From Mycolicibacter sp. MU0102 (GTDB taxonomy: Bacteria; Actinomycetota; Actinomycetes; Mycobacteriales; Mycobacteriaceae), in NCBI RefSeq assembly GCF_963378105.1, contig NZ_OY726398.1:2480001-2544000 (forward strand): a stretch of 64,000 nt of DNA, read 5' to 3'. A program made the translations under genes and the position numbers. The stretch's first letter is position 1. The number at the start of each line of letters is the position of its first letter. A model generated the notes under the pieces. That model was not told the DNA's origin, searched no databases, and saw nothing but the letters and a program-made list of their open reading frames with translations. Of this stretch, positions 1 through 8,247 are shown piece after piece.

Positions 1-902
1 CCGAAATCACTAGGCACCACCCACACCTTGTTGGCCTCGCCGCGGGCCATCTCCGGCAGCACCTGCAGATACTGGTAGGCCAGCAATTCGGGGGTGGGCC
101 GGGCGGCCTTGATCGCCGCGAAGGTCTTCTCGATCGCTTTGGCCTGGCCCTGGGCCTGCAGGTAGGCGGCGGCGCGTTCACCTTGGGCCCGCAGCATCGT
201 GGATTGCCGGTCGGCCTCGGCGGCCAGGATCGCCGCCTGCTTGGCGCCCTCGGCAGTCAGGATCTCGGACTGCTTCTGGCCCTCGGCCTGTTTGATCGCG
301 GCCTCGCGCTGGCCCTCGGCGGTCAAGATCATGGCCCGCTTCTCGCGGTCGGCCTTCATCTGCTTCTCCATCGACGCCTGGATCGACGGCGGCGGGTCGA
401 TGCTGCGCAGCTCCACCCGGGCCACCCGCAGACCCCACCGCCCGGTCGCCTCGTCGAGCACGCCGCGCAGCTGGCTGTTGATCACCTCGCGGGAGGTCAA
501 CGTCTGCTCCAACGTCATCCCGCCGACCACGTTGCGCAGCGTCGTGGTGGTCAGCTGTTCCACACCGACGATGTAGTTGCTGATCTCATAGACCGCGGCC
601 TTGGGGTTGGTGACCTGGAAGTAGACGACGGTGTCGATGTTGAGCGTCAGGTTGTCCTCGGTGATCACCGGCTGAGGCGGGAACGACACCACCCGTTCAC
701 GCAGGTCGATGCGGGCCCGCACCCGGTCGATGAACGGAACCAGCAGGGTCAGCTGACCACTGACGGTGCGGCTGTAGCGGCCGAGTCGCTCGATCACCGC
801 CGCCTCGGCCTGCGGGATCAGCGCGACCGACTTGGCGACCACGATCACCGCGAACACCACCAACACGGCCAGCAGCAACAGCCCGGTTGTGACGCCTTCC
901 AT
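1..902 (-). CDS. SPFH/band-7 (stomatin-like) membrane protein, Rv1488 type, 3' end cut by window
   Basis: N-terminal membrane anchor (about residues 3-23, MEGVTTGLLLLAVLVVFAVI) followed by a band-7/SPFH domain (LIPQAEAAVIERLGRYSRTV, then RARIDLRERVVSFPPQPVIT). A long Ala/Glu/Lys-rich helical stretch (AEGQREAAIKQAEGQ, AEGAKQAAILAAEADRQ) follows, typical of stomatin-type oligomers. The ATG at 902 is chosen because it begins the anchor. The C-terminus runs off the left edge. It lies 14 bp downstream of the NfeD-like gene, on the same strand; SPFH and NfeD proteins are a standard partnership in membrane microdomain or quality-control functions. The exact role in mycobacteria is not settled. Confidence 0.93.
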   Translation of the reverse strand, partial: MEGVTTGLLLLAVLVVFAVIVVAKSVALIPQAEAAVIERLGRYSRTVSGQLTLLVPFIDRVRARIDLRERVVSFPPQPVITEDNLTLNIDTVVYFQVTNPKAAVYEISNYIVGVEQLTTTTLRNVVGGMTLEQTLTSREVINSQLRGVLDEATGRWGLRVARVELRSIDPPPSIQASMEKQMKADREKRAMILTAEGQREAAIKQAEGQKQSEILTAEGAKQAAILAAEADRQSTMLRAQGERAAAYLQAQGQAKAIEKTFAAIKAARPTPELLAYQYLQVLPEMARGEANKVWVVPSDF

Positions 903-916
903 GACGATTCCTTTCC

Positions 917-1351
917 TTACAAGATCTTGCCGACCACGGCGGTAGCGCCGTCGATGTGCATCACGGTGACCTGCTCACCCGGTTCGAAGACGTCGCCGTC
1001 GGTGAGCGCGCGGGCGGTCCACACCTCGCCGTTCAGCTTCACCCGCCCGCCGTGCTGTTCGACACGGTCGAGCACCAGGGCGGTCTTGCCCTGCAGCGCC
1101 AGTACGCCCGTTTCGCCGCCGGTTCCCGCCCACAGCCGGCGGCGCAGGGCGGGGCGCACCAAGACCAGCAACAGCACCGATACCACCAGGAACACCGCAC
1201 CGTCGGTCCACAGCGGCCAGTTGGTCAGGGCGCTGGCCCCCGCCGCCGACAACGCACCACCGGAGAGCATGAGCAGGAACATGTCACCCGTGAGGGCCTC
1301 GGCTCCTGCGAGCCCGAGTGCGAAGACCAACCAGATCAGGGCAGTCGGCAT
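917..1351 (-). CDS. NfeD-family membrane protein, Rv1487 type
   Basis: 144 aa. Two to three hydrophobic segments in the first about 75 residues (LIWLVFALGLAGAEAL; TDGAVFLVVSVLLLVLV) are followed by a soluble OB-fold-like NfeD domain (GKTALVLDRVEQHGGRVKLN ... GEQVTVMHIDGATAVVGKIL). The frame stays open further upstream, but the ATG at 1351 is preferred because a TATCCT -10 hexamer sits six bases before it, giving a leaderless transcript, and because the resulting protein has the family length. It is the first gene of a two-gene operon with the SPFH protein. Confidence 0.9.
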   Translation of the reverse strand: MPTALIWLVFALGLAGAEALTGDMFLLMLSGGALSAAGASALTNWPLWTDGAVFLVVSVLLLVLVRPALRRRLWAGTGGETGVLALQGKTALVLDRVEQHGGRVKLNGEVWTARALTDGDVFEPGEQVTVMHIDGATAVVGKIL

Positions 1352-1357
1352 GCGGTC

Positions 1358-1363
1358 AGGATA
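1358..1363 (-). promoter_or_regulatory. -10 hexamer of the NfeD-SPFH operon (leaderless)
   Basis: TATCCT on the minus strand fits TANNNT and ends six bases before the ATG at 1351. Transcription would begin at or next to the start codon. No clear -35 is visible. Confidence 0.6.
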
Positions 1364-1414
1364 GCCCGAGAATCGCCAGAACCTGTGCGGTCCGGCGACG
1401 ACGCCGCGGGCAAC

Positions 1415-1420
1415 TACACT
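1415..1420 (+). promoter_or_regulatory. Possible -10 hexamer of the Rv1486c-type gene
   Basis: TACACT lies ten bases before the ATG at 1431, in the 79-bp divergent gap with the NfeD gene. The 5' leader would be only a few bases and no Shine-Dalgarno sequence is present. Weak evidence on its own. Confidence 0.4.
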
Positions 1421-1430
1421 GCCTTGCATC

Positions 1431-2270
1431 ATGTGGTGCCCGAGTACTTCCCTGTCGGTGTGGGCCAACGCCTGGCTTGCCGGCGTGGCCGCACCCGATG
1501 ATGTGTTGGACGCACTATCGGCTTGGGCGCCAGTGCAATCGGTCGCTGCCCACGATGCGGTCGTCGCGAGCCGCGTCGGCCTGTCATGGCCGGACGCGTG
1601 CGACAGCGGCGCGGCCGCCCTGCTGAAATTGGTGCGCGGCGCGGGGTCCTCGGCCGCCGCAGACGGCATTCGACCGGTGTTTCCGGTTCCCGGCGATGTC
1701 CGCGGGCTACCGGCTGGAACGATCTTTTCCCAGGAGGCGATCCTCGCCGGTGAGGCCGTTCTGATCGGCTCGTCCGATGCCTCACATCCGATCGGGCTGG
1801 TGCCGGCGTACACAGATGACACCGACGCCGACGCTGATTACGCCGCCGAGCTGTGCTGGACCGTGTTCCCACTGACCAGCATTCCGGCGAGCGAACAGGT
1901 CGATCTCGGTGACGCCGAGTATTCGTTGCGGTCGGCGGTGCGAACGGCGGCCGAAGCGTTGGGCTCCACCGGTTCGCGCTGGGCCGACTACGGCGTGGAG
2001 GATCCGCGCCTGCGAGTGGAGCAGATGATGGAAGCTGCGCTGTTGCATCGGATTCCAGATCACGCGCCAAACCGTGCAGTGCGTGTTCTGCAGAGCGCCG
2101 CCCACGTCGAGGCGATCATCACCGTCAGCGCCGATCTGCTGACCGCCAGCGCTCAGACATCAGCGGCGGTGCAGCGCGCCGTGGATGCCGTGGCGCCGTT
2201 GACGAGTGTGGTGCGCTCGGCACGCAGCGCGGCGGTGACCGAGATTCTGCACTCGGCCTGGCGGAACTAG
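1431..2270 (+). CDS. Conserved mycobacterial protein of unknown function, Rv1486c type
   Basis: 279 aa, no recognised domain, signal peptide or membrane segment. It is Ala-rich with a helical C-terminal third (VEAIITVSADLLTASAQTSA and following residues). In M. tuberculosis the homologue Rv1486c occupies the same position between hemZ and Rv1487, and in the same antiparallel orientation. Its stop codon (2268-2270) lies inside the 3' end of the convergent hemH gene, a 4-bp overlap. Function unknown; I assign none. Confidence 0.85.
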   Translation: MWCPSTSLSVWANAWLAGVAAPDDVLDALSAWAPVQSVAAHDAVVASRVGLSWPDACDSGAAALLKLVRGAGSSAAADGIRPVFPVPGDVRGLPAGTIFSQEAILAGEAVLIGSSDASHPIGLVPAYTDDTDADADYAAELCWTVFPLTSIPASEQVDLGDAEYSLRSAVRTAAEALGSTGSRWADYGVEDPRLRVEQMMEAALLHRIPDHAPNRAVRVLQSAAHVEAIITVSADLLTASAQTSAAVQRAVDAVAPLTSVVRSARSAAVTEILHSAWRN

Positions 2271-3304
2271 CGACCCGCTTCGGCGGGCACCACAACCGCC
2301 GAGCAGTGCGATGAACCGCACGGCGCCCCGTCGACCCCGAACCCGCAGCCCAGGCCGGACGTACCGGCGACGCGTTGGGGTGCGGTGCCGTCGCGCAGCT
2401 CCTCGACCAGTCCGCGAGCCAGCCGGGCCAGCCGTGGATCGGCGTTGGGCGTGGACGCCCGCGCATAGGCGATTCCGGCGGCCTGCGCCGCCGAGCGAAC
2501 TTCGTTGTCGAGGTCCCAGACCACCTCGATGTTGTCACTGAGAAAGCCGATCGGACACACGATCACCGCGGGCACGCCCGCCTCGGCCAGGGCCGCCAGG
2601 TGCGCTTCGACGTCGGGCTCCAGCCAGGGCACCTGCGGCGGCCCCGAGCGCGACTGCCACACCTGGTCGTAGTCGGTGTAGCCCGCGGCGGCCGCGACCA
2701 GACTCGTCGCGTAGGCCACCTGGCGGCTGTACAGCTGGGGGCCATAGCGTGCGTCGGCGCGGACCGGGATGGAGTGCGCCGTGAACACCAGCCGGGCCGA
2801 ATCGCGCAGGCCGGGCGGCAGGCTGTCGGCTGCCGTGGCGATCGCCTCGGCGAACATTGCCACGAACAACGGGTGGTCGAAGTACTGGCGCAGTTTCACC
2901 AATTCCGGGGCCTGCTCCCCCACCGCCGCTCGCGCCCGGGCGATGTCCTCGGCGTACTGGTCGCAGCCCGAATATCCGCCCCACGCCGAGGTCGGGAACA
3001 CCGCGGCACGTCGGACGCCGTCGGCCGCCATCGCGGCGACGACGTCCTCGACGTAGGGCTCCCAGTTGCGGTTGCCGAAATACACCGGCAGGCTGGGCAT
3101 TTCGGCACGCATGGCGTCGGCCAACGCGCGATTGATCCCGTTGATCGGCGACACACCACCGAAATGCAGGTAGTGCTCGGCGACCGCGTCGAGCCGGGCC
3201 GACGGCACGCCACGTCCCCGGGTGACGTTCTCCAGGAACGGCCGAACCTGCTCCGGGCCTTCAGGACCGCCGAAGGACAACAGCAGGACGGCGTCTAGCT
3301 CCAT
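2267..3304 (-). CDS. hemH: Ferrochelatase (coproporphyrin-type in actinobacteria)
   Basis: 345 aa, full length. Inserts Fe(II) into the porphyrin ring late in haem synthesis; actinobacterial enzymes act on coproporphyrin III (family knowledge). Visible signatures are LLLSFGGPEGPEQV at the N-terminus, the catalytic-His segment TAHSIP (His177) and VVIVCPIGFLSDNIEV-like residues around 248-262. Three Cys near the C-terminus (320, 329, 334) could ligate the [2Fe-2S] cluster found in mycobacterial ferrochelatases. The ATG overlaps the inhA stop by one base (TAATG), so it is the third gene of the fabG1-inhA-hemH operon. Confidence 0.95.
   Translation of the reverse strand: MELDAVLLLSFGGPEGPEQVRPFLENVTRGRGVPSARLDAVAEHYLHFGGVSPINGINRALADAMRAEMPSLPVYFGNRNWEPYVEDVVAAMAADGVRRAAVFPTSAWGGYSGCDQYAEDIARARAAVGEQAPELVKLRQYFDHPLFVAMFAEAIATAADSLPPGLRDSARLVFTAHSIPVRADARYGPQLYSRQVAYATSLVAAAAGYTDYDQVWQSRSGPPQVPWLEPDVEAHLAALAEAGVPAVIVCPIGFLSDNIEVVWDLDNEVRSAAQAAGIAYARASTPNADPRLARLARGLVEELRDGTAPQRVAGTSGLGCGFGVDGAPCGSSHCSAVVVPAEAGR
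2274..2287. terminator. Small UUCG stem-loop after the Rv1486c-type gene
   Basis: CCCGC-TTCG-GCGGG starts four bases after the stop of the plus-strand gene and inside the 3' coding end of hemH. A 5-bp GC stem with a stable UUCG loop could halt convergent transcription. No T-tract, so only tentative. Confidence 0.35.
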
Positions 3305-4113
3305 TAGAGCAACTGGGTGTGCGCGCCACCGTCTGCGTAGACGACCGTTCCGGTGGTGGACGGCAGCCAGTCGGACAGCAGCGCGCAGACGGTCTTGGCC
3401 ACCGGCGTCGGGTCCTTCATGTCCCAGCCGATCGGGGCCCGCTGGTCCCAGCCCTCTTCCAGCAGCCGGATCTGCTCGCCGGCACCTTCACCGAGGGCAC
3501 CGCCCACGATGGCGCTCATCGCCAGGGTCCGGATCGGCCCGGCCGCAACCAGATTCGACCGCACTCCGACCTTGCCAGCCTCGCGCGCCACGAACCGGTT
3601 CACCGACTCCAGGGCACTCTTGGCCACCGTCATCCAGTTGTAGGCCGGCATCGCCCGGGTCGGGTCGAAGTCCATGCCGACGATGCCGCCGCCGGGATTC
3701 ATGATCGGCAGCACCGCTTTGGCCAGCGAGGCATAGGAGTAGGCCGAGATGTGGATGCCCTTGGCGACGTCCTCGTAGGGGGCGTCGAAGAACGGGTTGA
3801 TGCCCATGCCGGTCTGCGGCATGAAGCCGATGGAGTGCACCACGCCGTCGAGCTTGTTGCCCTCGCCGATCACCTCGGTGACACGCTCGGCCAGAGAGCC
3901 CAGGTGCTCCTCGTTCTGCACGTCGAGTTCGAGCAGCGGCGCCGGCTCCGGCAGCCGGTCGATGATGCGCTGGATCAGCCGCAGTCGGTCGAATCCGGTA
4001 CACACCAGTTGCGCGCCGGCCTCCTGCGCCACCTTGGCGATGTGGAACGCGATCGAGGAGTCGGTGATGATCCCGGTGACCAGGATCCGCTTGCCTTCGA
4101 GAATGCCTGCCAT
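3304..4113 (-). CDS. inhA: NADH-dependent enoyl-ACP reductase InhA
   Basis: 269 aa, the same length as M. tuberculosis InhA and collinear with it. It reduces long-chain trans-2-enoyl-AcpM in FAS-II mycolic-acid elongation and is the target of the isoniazid-NAD adduct. Visible features: glycine-rich NADH site (GIITDSSIAF, residues 14-23), HSIGF (93-97), the active-site pair Tyr158 and Lys165 (AYNWMTVAK), and the C-terminal YADGGAHTQLL. Ile21, Ser94 and Ile95, positions linked to isoniazid resistance, are wild type. The frame is open upstream, but the ATG at 4113 gives the known N-terminus and has a GGGGAC ribosome-binding site. It lies 32 bp downstream of fabG1. Confidence 0.98.
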   Translation of the reverse strand: MAGILEGKRILVTGIITDSSIAFHIAKVAQEAGAQLVCTGFDRLRLIQRIIDRLPEPAPLLELDVQNEEHLGSLAERVTEVIGEGNKLDGVVHSIGFMPQTGMGINPFFDAPYEDVAKGIHISAYSYASLAKAVLPIMNPGGGIVGMDFDPTRAMPAYNWMTVAKSALESVNRFVAREAGKVGVRSNLVAAGPIRTLAMSAIVGGALGEGAGEQIRLLEEGWDQRAPIGWDMKDPTPVAKTVCALLSDWLPSTTGTVVYADGGAHTQLL

Positions 4114-4145
4114 GAAAAGTCCCCTATCTTGAACTGAACGAGTCG

Positions 4146-4889
4146 CTAGTGGCCCATGCCCATGCCGCCGTCGACGGGGATGACCGCGCCGGCGATGTAG
4201 CTTGCGTCCTCGGACGCCAGGAAGCTGACCGCACCGGCAACCTCTTCGGCGGTACCGACGCGCTTGGCCGGGATGAAGTCCAGGGCGCCCTCTTGGATCC
4301 GCTCGTCGAGGGCCCGGGTCATCTCGGTGTCGATGTAGCCCGGCGCAACGACGTTCGCGGTGACGCCGGCCTTGGACAGCTCGCGTGAGATCGAGCGGGC
4401 CATGCCGATCAAGCCGGCCTTGGCGGCCGCATAGTTGGCCTGGTTGCCGATGCCCCACATGCCCGAGACCGATCCGATGTAGATGATCCGGCCGAAACGC
4501 TTGCGCTGCATGCTGCGCGACGCCCGCTGGGTGACCCGGAAGGCCCCGGTGAGGTTGGCGTTGATGACCTCTTCGAAACGCTCCTCGGTCATCCTCATCA
4601 GGAACGCGTCTTTGGAAATGCCGGCGTTGGCCACCAGCACCTCGACTGGGCCCTGGTGCTCCTCGACCTCTTTGAACGCGCGGTCGACGGCGTCGTTGTC
4701 GGTGACATCGCACACCACCCCGAACAGTCCCTCGGGGGCACCGGAGCCGCGGTGCGTCACCGCCACCTTGTGGCCGTCGGCGGCCAGTCGCTGCGCGATC
4801 GCCAGTCCGATGCCCCGGTTTCCACCGGTGACCAGGACCGAACGGGACACAAATGCGGGCTTTCCTGCGGGAGCTTCGCTGTCTGTCAC
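4146..4889 (-). CDS. fabG1: Beta-ketoacyl-ACP reductase FabG1 (MabA)
   Basis: NADPH-dependent 3-ketoacyl-ACP reductase of FAS-II, SDR fold. Cofactor motif TGGNRGIG near residue 20, the NAG motif (VANAG), catalytic Ser/Tyr/Lys (GSVSGMWG; YAAAKAG) and the C-terminal PVDGGMGMGH are all present. An ATG at 4895 is possible, but I choose the GTG at 4889. It gives 247 aa, the M. tuberculosis length, and places the start at the homologous position relative to the conserved TAGGTT -10 box. First gene of fabG1-inhA-hemH. Confidence 0.96.
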   Translation of the reverse strand: MTDSEAPAGKPAFVSRSVLVTGGNRGIGLAIAQRLAADGHKVAVTHRGSGAPEGLFGVVCDVTDNDAVDRAFKEVEEHQGPVEVLVANAGISKDAFLMRMTEERFEEVINANLTGAFRVTQRASRSMQRKRFGRIIYIGSVSGMWGIGNQANYAAAKAGLIGMARSISRELSKAGVTANVVAPGYIDTEMTRALDERIQEGALDFIPAKRVGTAEEVAGAVSFLASEDASYIAGAVIPVDGGMGMGH

Positions 4890-4895
4890 CGGCAT

Positions 4896-4901
4896 AACCT
4901 A
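4896..4901 (-). promoter_or_regulatory. fabG1-inhA promoter -10 hexamer
   Basis: The minus strand reads CGATAGGTT, the same core as the M. tuberculosis mabA-inhA promoter. Counting from the GTG at 4889, position -15 is C and -8 is T, the wild-type bases at the well-known isoniazid/ethionamide-resistance sites. Position -17 is T rather than G. TAGGTT lies six bases before GTG, so the mRNA should be leaderless. Confidence 0.8.
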
Positions 4902-4915
4902 TCGAATCGACACGT

Positions 4916-4972
4916 TGACTCTGCGCACAGGGCGCGGGCTTCTCGCACTTTTGCGCCCTGAGCGCAGAGTCA
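4916..4972. terminator. Long hairpin between the VWA gene and fabG1
   Basis: Arms 4916-4935 (TGACTCTGCGCACAGGGCGC) and 4953-4972 (GCGCCCTGAGCGCAGAGTCA) pair at 19 of 20 positions around a 17-base loop. It lies after the stop of the upstream VWA gene and runs into the -35 zone of the fabG1 promoter. It probably insulates the two operons. Confidence 0.6.
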
Positions 4973-4986
4973 GCGCCTGAGTGGGC

Positions 4987-5994
4987 CTAGGCGGGCAGGC
5001 GCCGGTTGAGCAGCAGTGCTGCCAGACCGGCCAACGCCAGGATGAATGCGCCGAGGCGCAGCCAGCCGGTGCTCGCGTCACCGCGAATGGTCTCGAAGCC
5101 GATCTGGTCCTGCAGCGTGGAGTACACCTCTTTGAGCTGCTGCAGGCTGGACGCGGTGTAGGCGCTGCCGCCGGACAGATCGGCGATCTTCTTCAGCGAA
5201 TCGTCGTCGACGGGCACCGGCTGACGCTGCTCGTTGATCTCGACGTAGCCGTAGGCCGTGCCGAACGAGATCGTCGAGACCGGCACGCCCTGGTCCTTGG
5301 CGGTGCGAGCCGCGGTGAACGCCCCCTTGGGATTGTCGGGGTTGGACGGCACCGTCTCTTTACCGTCGGAGAGCAGCACAATGCGGGCCGGCGGCGGGGT
5401 GTCACCGCCGCCGATGACGGCGCCCACCGTGGCGATGGCCTGCAACGCGGTGAAGATGCCCTCACCGGTGGCGGTGCGGTCGGCCAGTTGCAGCTTGTCG
5501 ATCGCGGCCTTGGTCGCATCGCGGTTGGTGGTCGGCGAGGTCAGCACGGTCGCGGTGCCGGCGTAGGCGATCAGGCCCAGGTTGATGCCGGCGGTCAGTT
5601 CGTCGGCGAACTGCTTGCCGGCTTCCTGCGCGGCCGCCAGCCGGCTGGGTGCGACATCGGTGGCCCGCATCGATTGGGAGACGTCGATCACCAGCATCAC
5701 CACCGCGCGGTTGCGCGGGATCCGGACATCGTGGGTGGGGCCGGCCATCGCGACGGTGAACAGCAGCAACGAGGTGATCAGCAGGATCGCCGACAGGTGC
5801 CGCCAGCGCGTCGGCGATTTGGGCGCCACGCTCTCCAGCAGCTCCATGTTGGCGAACCGCAGGATCCTCCGATGCCGCGCCACCTGCATGAGGATGTAGA
5901 GCGCGACCAGGCCCAGGATCACGAACAGGAACAGAAAGAACCACGGGTGCGCGAAGCCCGTCAGCGTCATCGGCCCAAGCAGCGGCAATGTCAT
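4987..5994 (-). CDS. VWA-domain membrane protein of the MoxR1 cluster, Rv1481 type
   Basis: 335 aa. Two N-terminal transmembrane segments (about 18-36 and 67-84), an extracytoplasmic or cytoplasmic von Willebrand A domain with the MIDAS motif DVSQS (104-108), and a C-terminal transmembrane helix (LGAFILALAGLAALLLN). It follows the DUF58 and MoxR-type AAA+ genes. The MoxR/DUF58/VWA set is a conserved chaperone-like module linked to envelope assembly or metal insertion. The gap to the DUF58 gene is 28 bp, so one operon is likely. Confidence 0.93.
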   Translation of the reverse strand: MTLPLLGPMTLTGFAHPWFFLFLFVILGLVALYILMQVARHRRILRFANMELLESVAPKSPTRWRHLSAILLITSLLLFTVAMAGPTHDVRIPRNRAVVMLVIDVSQSMRATDVAPSRLAAAQEAGKQFADELTAGINLGLIAYAGTATVLTSPTTNRDATKAAIDKLQLADRTATGEGIFTALQAIATVGAVIGGGDTPPPARIVLLSDGKETVPSNPDNPKGAFTAARTAKDQGVPVSTISFGTAYGYVEINEQRQPVPVDDDSLKKIADLSGGSAYTASSLQQLKEVYSTLQDQIGFETIRGDASTGWLRLGAFILALAGLAALLLNRRLPA

Positions 5995-6022
5995 AGCAGA
6001 CCTGTCTGTTTACGGGTCGAGT

Positions 6023-7000
6023 TCACGGCATCCCCGCCAGCGCGCCGCGCCGGCGTGACTCGACGAATCGGACGATGTCGGCGATCCAGTCCCGGTCGGT
6101 CCGCAACCCCAGCATCGGCGCGCCGCAGCTGCGCAACGCGCGCGCGACGTCGGCGCGGTGGGCCACCGCGGCCCGGGCGAAATCGTCCCGCAGCTTGGCG
6201 TCGATGGTGAATTCGCGGGTGATCCCGGATTCGGTGTCCTGCAACACCACGTCGCCGACGTCGGGCAACTCGACGTCCCGCGGGTCGAGGATCTCGATGC
6301 CCAGCACCTCATGGCGGGCGGCGATCGCTCGCAGCGGGCGCATCCAGTTGATCGGTCCGAGGAAGTCGCTGATGATGACCGCCATCCCCCGCCGGCGTTC
6401 GGGCCTGCGCAGTGCGTCGATGGCCGCCGCCAGGTCACCACGCACCCCGACCGGGGCCCGCGGAATGGTGGCGATGGTGCGCAGCAGGGTCTGCTCGTGG
6501 TTGCGCCCCGAGCGGGCCGGCACCCGCACGACGCGCTCACCGTTGGCCACCAAGGCGCCCAGCCGGTTGCCGCCGCCGCTGTTGAGGTAGACGATGGCCG
6601 CGGCCGCCGCCACCGCCAGGTCGCGCTTCTCGCAGGTGGCGGTGCCGAAGTCCATGCTGGCCGACATGTCGACCACCAGCCAGGTCTCCAGCTCGCGGTC
6701 GGCGATCATCTGCCGCACGTGTGGATGGGTGGTGCGGGCCGTGACCGACCAGTCCATCCGGCGCACGTCATCGCCCGGCTGATACAGCCGGGATTCGCCG
6801 GGTTCGGAGCCGGGGCCGGGGATCAAGCCGAGGTGATCCCCGTGCAGCACCCCGTCGAGCTTGCGCTTGACCGTCAGCTCCAGGGTCCGCAGTGCCGCGG
6901 CCAGCTTGGGGTCGCGGATTCCTCCGCGCAGCATCGACGGCGGTGCGTTACTGGTTCCGGGCGCCTGAGACGATTCAGCCCCGGTGTCGGGGTCGCTCAC
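6023..7000 (-). CDS. DUF58 protein of the MoxR1 cluster, Rv1480 type
   Basis: 325 aa. The DUF58 signature around residues 71-90 (RLYQPGDDVRRMDWSVTART) precedes a VWA-like fold containing VVDMSASMDFG. No signal peptide or membrane helix. The start overlaps the moxR1 stop by 4 bp (6997-7000), indicating translational coupling. Probably the partner that links the MoxR1 ATPase to its clients; specific function unknown. Confidence 0.93.
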   Translation of the reverse strand: MSDPDTGAESSQAPGTSNAPPSMLRGGIRDPKLAAALRTLELTVKRKLDGVLHGDHLGLIPGPGSEPGESRLYQPGDDVRRMDWSVTARTTHPHVRQMIADRELETWLVVDMSASMDFGTATCEKRDLAVAAAAAIVYLNSGGGNRLGALVANGERVVRVPARSGRNHEQTLLRTIATIPRAPVGVRGDLAAAIDALRRPERRRGMAVIISDFLGPINWMRPLRAIAARHEVLGIEILDPRDVELPDVGDVVLQDTESGITREFTIDAKLRDDFARAAVAHRADVARALRSCGAPMLGLRTDRDWIADIVRFVESRRRGALAGMP

Positions 7001-8115
7001 CGACCGCCGGCCACTGCCGCCGCGGTCGGGGCACCCGGTGCCGACGAATGCTGTTGCTGCGGAACGGCGTTCACCTGGGGCAGCGGCACCGTCTGCAGCA
7101 CCCGGTTGATGACGATCTCCGAAGTGATCTCGTCGGCGAGCGCGTCGTAGGACAGCACCAGGCGGTGGCGCAGCACGTCCGGGATCACCTCGATGACGTC
7201 CTGCGGGATCACGTAGTCGCGACCCCGCACCAGGGCCAGCGCCCGGGACGCGGAGATGATGCCCAGCGAGGCACGCGGCGACGCACCGAACGACAGCCAG
7301 TTCTTCACATCCGGCATGCCGAACTGTTCGGGGTGGCGCGTGGCCGTGATTACCCGGACGACGTAGTCCACCAGGGCGTGGTGCACGAAGTTGTTGGCCG
7401 CCAGCGTCTGCAGTCGCACCAGATCGCCGGTGCCGAGGATCTGCTTGGGCTCCGGCGGGGTGACGCCCATCCGGTAGATGATCTCGCGCTCTTCTTCCGG
7501 CGAGGGGTAGCTGACGTTGATCTTGAACAGGAAGCGGTCGCGCTGCGCTTCGGGAAGCGGGTAGACGCCCTCGTGTTCGATCGGGTTCTGGGTGGCCATC
7601 ACCAGGAACGGGTTGGGCAGCGCGAAGCTCTTGCCACCGATGGAGACCTTGCGTTCCTGCATGACCTCCAGCAGCGCCGACTGCACCTTGGCCGGTGCAC
7701 GGTTGATCTCGTCGGCCAGCAGGAAGTTCGTCATCACCGGGCCGAGCTCGGTGTCGAACTCTTCGCGGCCCTGCCGGTAGATGCGGGTACCGATGATGTC
7801 GGTGGGCACCAGGTCCGGGGTGAACTGGATCCTGGCGAAGCTGCCGCCGACCACCTTGGCGAAGGTCTCCACGGCCAGGGTCTTGGCGACACCGGGCACA
7901 CCTTCGAGCAGCACGTGCCCCTTGGCGAGCAGGCCGACCAGGATGCGCTCGACGAGCTGGTCCTGGCCGACGATGACGCGCTTGACCTCAAAGATGGCCC
8001 GCTCCAGCGCGTGTACGTCGGCGGCGAGCCCGCTACCGCCGACTGTGCCTGTCTCGGCACCGGCCGAGCCGGGGAAACCGCTGGCGCCCGCGGGCGTCCC
8101 ATCCGATGACGTCAT
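6997..8115 (-). CDS. moxR1: MoxR-type AAA+ ATPase
   Basis: 372 aa. Walker A EGVPGVAKT (71-79), Walker B FLLADEIN (131-138), sensor segment MATQNPIEHEG and the MoxR lid (SPRASLGIISASRALAL). The N-terminal about 30 residues are low-complexity Gly/Ser/Ala, as in M. tuberculosis MoxR1 (377 aa). The ATG at 8115 is preferred over the GTG at 8130 because GGAGGA lies just upstream of the ATG. Likely chaperone for envelope proteins, encoded directly after ripA-ripB. Confidence 0.95.
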   Translation of the reverse strand: MTSSDGTPAGASGFPGSAGAETGTVGGSGLAADVHALERAIFEVKRVIVGQDQLVERILVGLLAKGHVLLEGVPGVAKTLAVETFAKVVGGSFARIQFTPDLVPTDIIGTRIYRQGREEFDTELGPVMTNFLLADEINRAPAKVQSALLEVMQERKVSIGGKSFALPNPFLVMATQNPIEHEGVYPLPEAQRDRFLFKINVSYPSPEEEREIIYRMGVTPPEPKQILGTGDLVRLQTLAANNFVHHALVDYVVRVITATRHPEQFGMPDVKNWLSFGASPRASLGIISASRALALVRGRDYVIPQDVIEVIPDVLRHRLVLSYDALADEITSEIVINRVLQTVPLPQVNAVPQQQHSSAPGAPTAAAVAGGR

Positions 8116-8247
8116 CGACAAATCCTCCACAAAGGTCGGTCAGACACAACTGCTTGCACGGCGCACGGCCGAGGGGCAGCGTTGTGCCCTCGTTTCACTA
8201 TTCCAGGGTTAGCAGCATCCGTCGACGTAAGGCCCGTCCCGAATGCG

